Made by a program: the position numbers and the translations under genes
Shown here: positions 5,571 to 6,572 of the stretch, in pieces
Layout: every line of letters begins with the position of its first letter
How positions within the stretch are numbered: the first letter of the stretch is position 1
The notes under the pieces: generated by a model
Told to the model about the DNA's origin: nothing
Database searches by the model: none
What the model saw: only the letters and a program-made list of their open reading frames with translations
Source of the DNA: Oscillospiraceae bacterium
Lineage (GTDB): Bacteria > Bacillota > Clostridia > Oscillospirales > Ruminococcaceae
DNA: 6,572 nt
Reading direction: 5' to 3'
NCBI GenBank assembly: GCA_014858325.1
Contig: RKCM01000163.1
Location: forward strand, 1 to 6,572

Positions 5571-5575
5571 GAACG

Positions 5576-5601
5576 GCACGGGAAGGAAAACCGCCCCGTG
5601 C
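5576..5601 (+). other. Second hairpin in the parB-serS gap
   Basis: GCACGGG (5576-5582) pairs with CCCGTGC (5595-5601) around a 12-nt loop. No T-tract follows, so it is not a classical terminator. It would lie in the leader of any transcript reading from parB into serS, ending 15 nt before the serS SD. Its role is unknown. Confidence 0.45.
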
Positions 5602-5630
5602 GAACCGAAATAGAGTAAGGAGAGTCAATC

Positions 5631-6572
5631 ATGCTTGATATCAAATTTGTCCGTGATAACCCGGACGCGGTCAAGGAAAACATCAAGAAGAAGTTCCAGG
5701 ATGCAAAGCTGCCCCTCGTGGATGAAGTTATCGAGAAGGACGCCAAGTACCGCGAGTGCCTGAAGGAAGTGGAGAGCCTGAAGGCTGCCCGCAATAAGCT
5801 CAGCAAGGCCAACGGCCCCCTGTTCGGCCAGCTGAAGAAGTGCACCGACGAGGCAAAGAAGGCCGAGCTGCAGGCCCAGATCGACGCCAACAACGCCGCC
5901 GTCAAGGCCGACGCCGACAAGATGGCAGAGCTGGAAGCCGAGGAGGCAGCCCTCTCGGCCCGCATCCAGGAGATCATGTACACCATCCCCCAGATGATCG
6001 ACCCCAGCGTGCCCATCGGCCCGGACGACAGCTATAACGTGGAGGCCCAGCGCTTCGGCGAGCCCGTCGTGCCCGATTTCCCCATCCCGTACCACACCGA
6101 GATCATGGAGAGCTTCGACGGTATTGATATGGATGCCGCCGGCCGCGTGGCCGGCAACGGCTTCTACTACCTGCTGGGCAACATTGCCCGCCTGCACGAG
6201 GCTGTGCTGGCCTATGCCCGCGATTTCATGATCAACAAGGGCTTTACCTACGTCATCCCGCCCTTCATGATGCACGGCAACGTGGTGCAGGGCGTTATGT
6301 CCTTCCCTGAGATGGACGCCATGATGTACAAGATCGAGGGTGAGGACCTGTACCTCATCGGTACCAGCGAGCACACCATGATCGGCCGCTTCATCGACCA
6401 GACCATCGACGAGAGCAAGATGCCCCTGACCCTGACCTCCTACAGCCCCTGCTTCCGGAAGGAGAAGGGTGCCCACGGCATCGAGGAGCGCGGCATCTAC
6501 CGCATCCACCAGTTCGAGAAGCAGGAGATGATCGTGGTCTGCCGCCCCGAGGAGAGCGCCGACTGGTACGAG
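5631..6572 (+). CDS. serS: Seryl-tRNA synthetase (partial, 3' end outside window)
   Basis: Class II synthetase that charges tRNA-Ser (and tRNA-Sec) with serine in the cytosol. The first 314 residues are visible; family members are about 420-430, so roughly a quarter, including motif 3, lies beyond the edge. Start ATG 5631 has AAGGAGAG (5617-5624) 6 nt upstream and begins MLDIKFVRDNPD, typical of the family. Visible: an N-terminal helical hairpin that clamps the tRNA long arm (about 30-115, Lys/Glu/Ala-rich), motif 1 near GFTYVIPP (204-211), GTSEH at 244-248 where most bacterial enzymes have PTAE, and motif 2 from SPCFRKE (272-278; Arg276) to RIHQFEKQEM (291-300). Several stretches resemble archaeal rather than typical bacterial SerRS. 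All but one lysine codon are AAG, unlike the AAA-rich parA start, suggesting strong expression. No T-box leader fits in the 79-nt gap upstream. Confidence 0.95.
   Translation, partial: MLDIKFVRDNPDAVKENIKKKFQDAKLPLVDEVIEKDAKYRECLKEVESLKAARNKLSKANGPLFGQLKKCTDEAKKAELQAQIDANNAAVKADADKMAELEAEEAALSARIQEIMYTIPQMIDPSVPIGPDDSYNVEAQRFGEPVVPDFPIPYHTEIMESFDGIDMDAAGRVAGNGFYYLLGNIARLHEAVLAYARDFMINKGFTYVIPPFMMHGNVVQGVMSFPEMDAMMYKIEGEDLYLIGTSEHTMIGRFIDQTIDESKMPLTLTSYSPCFRKEKGAHGIEERGIYRIHQFEKQEMIVVCRPEESADWYE

Noticed and set aside
5552..5630. T-box riboswitch ahead of serS
   Set aside because: The gap is 79 nt, too short for a T-box leader, and no T-box core or antiterminator pattern is visible.
5625..6509. 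294-codon - strand frame opposite serS
   Set aside because: It is His/Val/Leu-rich, as expected from complementing GAC/GAG/CAC-rich codons. serS on the + strand is certain.

Overview
This window looks like an origin-proximal stretch of a Clostridia-type Firmicutes chromosome. The order mnmG-rsmG-noc-parA-parB is the conserved arrangement found next to oriC in Bacillus and relatives. The base composition is GC-rich for a Firmicute (by eye around 60%), and the proteins resemble the Oscillospiraceae/Faecalibacterium type. That assignment rests on gene order and remembered protein resemblance, not on a search. All genes lie on the + strand. No mobile element, CRISPR array, tRNA or rRNA is visible, and no good DnaA-box cluster is present, so oriC itself is outside the window.

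Layout: 1-102 is unassigned leader. mnmG (tRNA U34 modification) and rsmG (16S rRNA G527 methylation) form a two-gene unit closed by a strong Rho-independent terminator at 2728-2779. The leader of noc follows, holding a 36-bp near-perfect palindrome whose centre is the known Noc-binding core. noc encodes a ParB-family nucleoid occlusion protein. After it come a good sigma-A-type promoter (3707-3735), a parS site in the predicted parA 5' leader, and the tightly coupled parA-parB pair (3-nt gap). A 79-nt gap with two hairpins precedes serS, which runs off the right edge after 314 codons.

How the parts work together: parA and parB, with two parS sites (one inside the start of rsmG, one upstream of parA), form a chromosome segregation system that also normally influences origin firing and SMC loading. 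Noc is the ParB paralogue that usually couples DNA binding to division-site selection. The four HTH residues known to separate parS from Noc-site specificity sort cleanly between the two paralogues here, and both predicted kinds of site are present. The window therefore contains two related DNA-binding CTPases together with their cognate cis-elements.

Nothing here is a wholly new gene system. The most unusual signals are cis-elements: the palindrome upstream of noc with parS-half-like arms, a second Noc-like core overlapping the parA ribosome binding site next to parS, and two parS copies that are exact reverse complements and share the same non-palindromic centre. The serS product also departs from the usual bacterial SerRS motifs and looks archaeal-like.
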